In this document: positions 62,671 to 64,000 of the stretch, one piece after another
Numbering within the stretch: position 1 is the stretch's first letter
How the letters are laid out: every line of letters starts with the position of its first letter
Origin: Enoplosus armatus
Lineage: Eukaryota > Chordata > Actinopteri > Centrarchiformes > Enoplosidae
Length of the DNA stretch: 64,000 bases
Direction: 5' to 3'
NCBI RefSeq assembly: GCF_043641665.1
Contig: NC_092193.1
Coordinates: 22,610,182-22,674,181 of the forward strand
Notes under the pieces: generated by a model
The model's database searches: none
What the model was told of the DNA's origin: nothing
What the model saw: only the letters and a program-made list of their open reading frames with translations
Program-made: the position numbers and the translations under genes

Positions 62671-63510
62671 CGCCACACAGTGGGGTCGCTTCCATCCTGC
62701 TCACAACAAGTCGAGCCGACCCGATGGTGGAGGCAGACACTGGACTCGTCTGTAGCGCCTTAAACGTTTCATCAGTCTCGACAAACGTCTGAATTATTCG
62801 TCCAAGAAATGAACGGTTCGTGCAGGGATTGACGGGATTCGAGAGCCTTGAGGAGTCAACTCATTACTCTTTACTTCTGTTCCCTTTGACCCCCCCCCCG
62901 CGGTACTATTAGTGCTGCCATCTTGAACACACTTAATACTGCGTTTCCTTGTTTCAACTTTTGAACTTTACTACATTTCAGAGGGCAATTCTAATGCTAG
63001 TACTTTCTACTCCATTACATTTATCCAACAATTCTTCTGTACTTTTACTCTACTCTTTTACTCACAAACAAACAATCAGGGTTAGCTAGCACGTTAACTG
63101 GCCAATGACATCGACTCTGTACGAACAGGGGCGTTCTACAGCAGGTTCCACCTTCTGGATAGGATCAGAACCCCTGATTACCCTGATTGGTTGTTTGATT
63201 CAGACCTGGTCCAGTTTTTTAAAAAGACTACATAGAAAGGGGGCAGGTCCTCACAGACACACTTTTTTTTTTTTAAAGGAGCCCTTCATCTAAATATTGT
63301 TAGTGACATGCAATGGTCAAAATGAGTTATTTCAACCCGAAATTCCAATTCAATAATATTGATTACTGTAGCTTTAAGTAAAAGAAGTAACACAACAATG
63401 TAAAAATACTCCATTGCAAGTAAAAGTCCTGCTTTCAAATCCTTCCCACTGCACTGGCATGATGTTTTTCACTTTTTTGTAAGAAAATAAAACTTTCGGC
63501 ACTCGATTCA
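62671..63510 (+). other. cdc14a: cdc14a 3' UTR
   Basis: Runs from the TGA to just beyond the AATAAA at 63486-63491. It contains the inverted copy of the intron 7 repeat (62925-63030) and a direct copy of the 58900-59035 module at about 63187-63330. Confidence 0.5.
63486..63491 (+). terminator. Candidate cdc14a polyadenylation signal AATAAA
   Basis: First canonical signal I find after the stop codon, 816 nt downstream. Usage is inferred. Confidence 0.45.
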
Positions 63511-64000
63511 TGACTAGAAACGAAGCTTACATGCCCCTCGTGGAACGTCAGCCAAATTTGCACAAAAAAAAAAAAGAGACAACCTTCATCACCCACAGCA
63601 AATATATACAGCCCGTGTGGGACTGCACTTGCACGGAGAGACTGGATAATGCCGCTGTTAGCCACGTCCGACTAACGGGCGCACTCCACGTTGGAGTGTT
63701 AGCATGGGTCGGAGAGATGGTTTTGGTGTCGGCCAGGTGACATTTGGAGTTATCAGAAACCAGAAGTAGCATCAAACTGGAGGAAAATGGTGAAATGAAG
63801 ACTGAGGGGAATTAAAGCATAAATCGGCACCCGCTTTGGAGTACTTTTGGTCACAAATGGTGGTTGACGCTGAATTCAAGGCTCGACAACTTACGAGACC
63901 ATTAGAAGTGGAGGAGTGGAAACAAAGCCATACGACTCTCAACCCGCGACTGCACTTTACCGTTAGAAACCCTGACATGCTGAATGTTTGGGACTAAACC
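63511..64000. other. Downstream flank
   Basis: No gene, RNA or recognised repeat. Only short reading frames are present. Confidence 0.5.

Overview
The window is vertebrate nuclear DNA, most likely from a percomorph-type teleost. The evidence is three split genes with canonical GT-AG introns (several only 80-110 bp long), dense CA/TG, GA/CT and AT microsatellites, and repeat families typical of fish genomes: a tRNA-derived SINE with a TATAGCGC-type tail, small inverted-repeat transposons, a Tc1/mariner relic, and a dispersed element rich in 'GCTAACATGCTAA'-type motifs. I see no bacterial, viral or CRISPR-like content.

Layout. (1) Positions 1-4392, minus strand: ttpa, the alpha-tocopherol transfer protein. 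Five exons are present and the last is cut by the window edge. (2) Positions 12870-38512, minus strand: a complete xpr1 (SPX-EXS phosphate exporter) in 16 coding exons, 691 residues. Exons 3-16 are packed into 5.6 kb, and introns 1 and 2 are 13.4 kb and 6.5 kb. (3) Positions 51288-62670, plus strand: a complete cdc14a-type dual-specificity phosphatase in 14 coding exons, 492 residues. The exon phases of all three genes join without a frameshift. xpr1 and cdc14a are head to head, separated by 12.8 kb of repeat-rich intergenic DNA; that interval holds two SINE copies, a hAT-like inverted-repeat element and a GC-rich patch with a GC box and a perfect CRE. The 8.5 kb between ttpa and xpr1 holds a 0.75 kb terminal-inverted-repeat element enclosing a first-exon-like reading frame.

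The three genes do not form a pathway: one handles vitamin E, one inorganic phosphate export, one mitotic/ciliary dephosphorylation. Their adjacency is of synteny interest only. The more unusual signals are structural. Simple repeats lie directly against many splice sites: CA runs at four xpr1 donors, CT runs at three xpr1 acceptors, a 0.3 kb CTGT/CTCT tract at a ttpa acceptor, and TG runs at cdc14a acceptors. Most of cdc14a intron 5 is one inverted-repeat transposon. Inverted copies of another repeat lie in cdc14a intron 7 and its 3' UTR. I did not find a convincing new biological system. The best candidates for follow-up are the 5455-6207 element and the orphan promoter-like patch at 45.8-46.4 kb.
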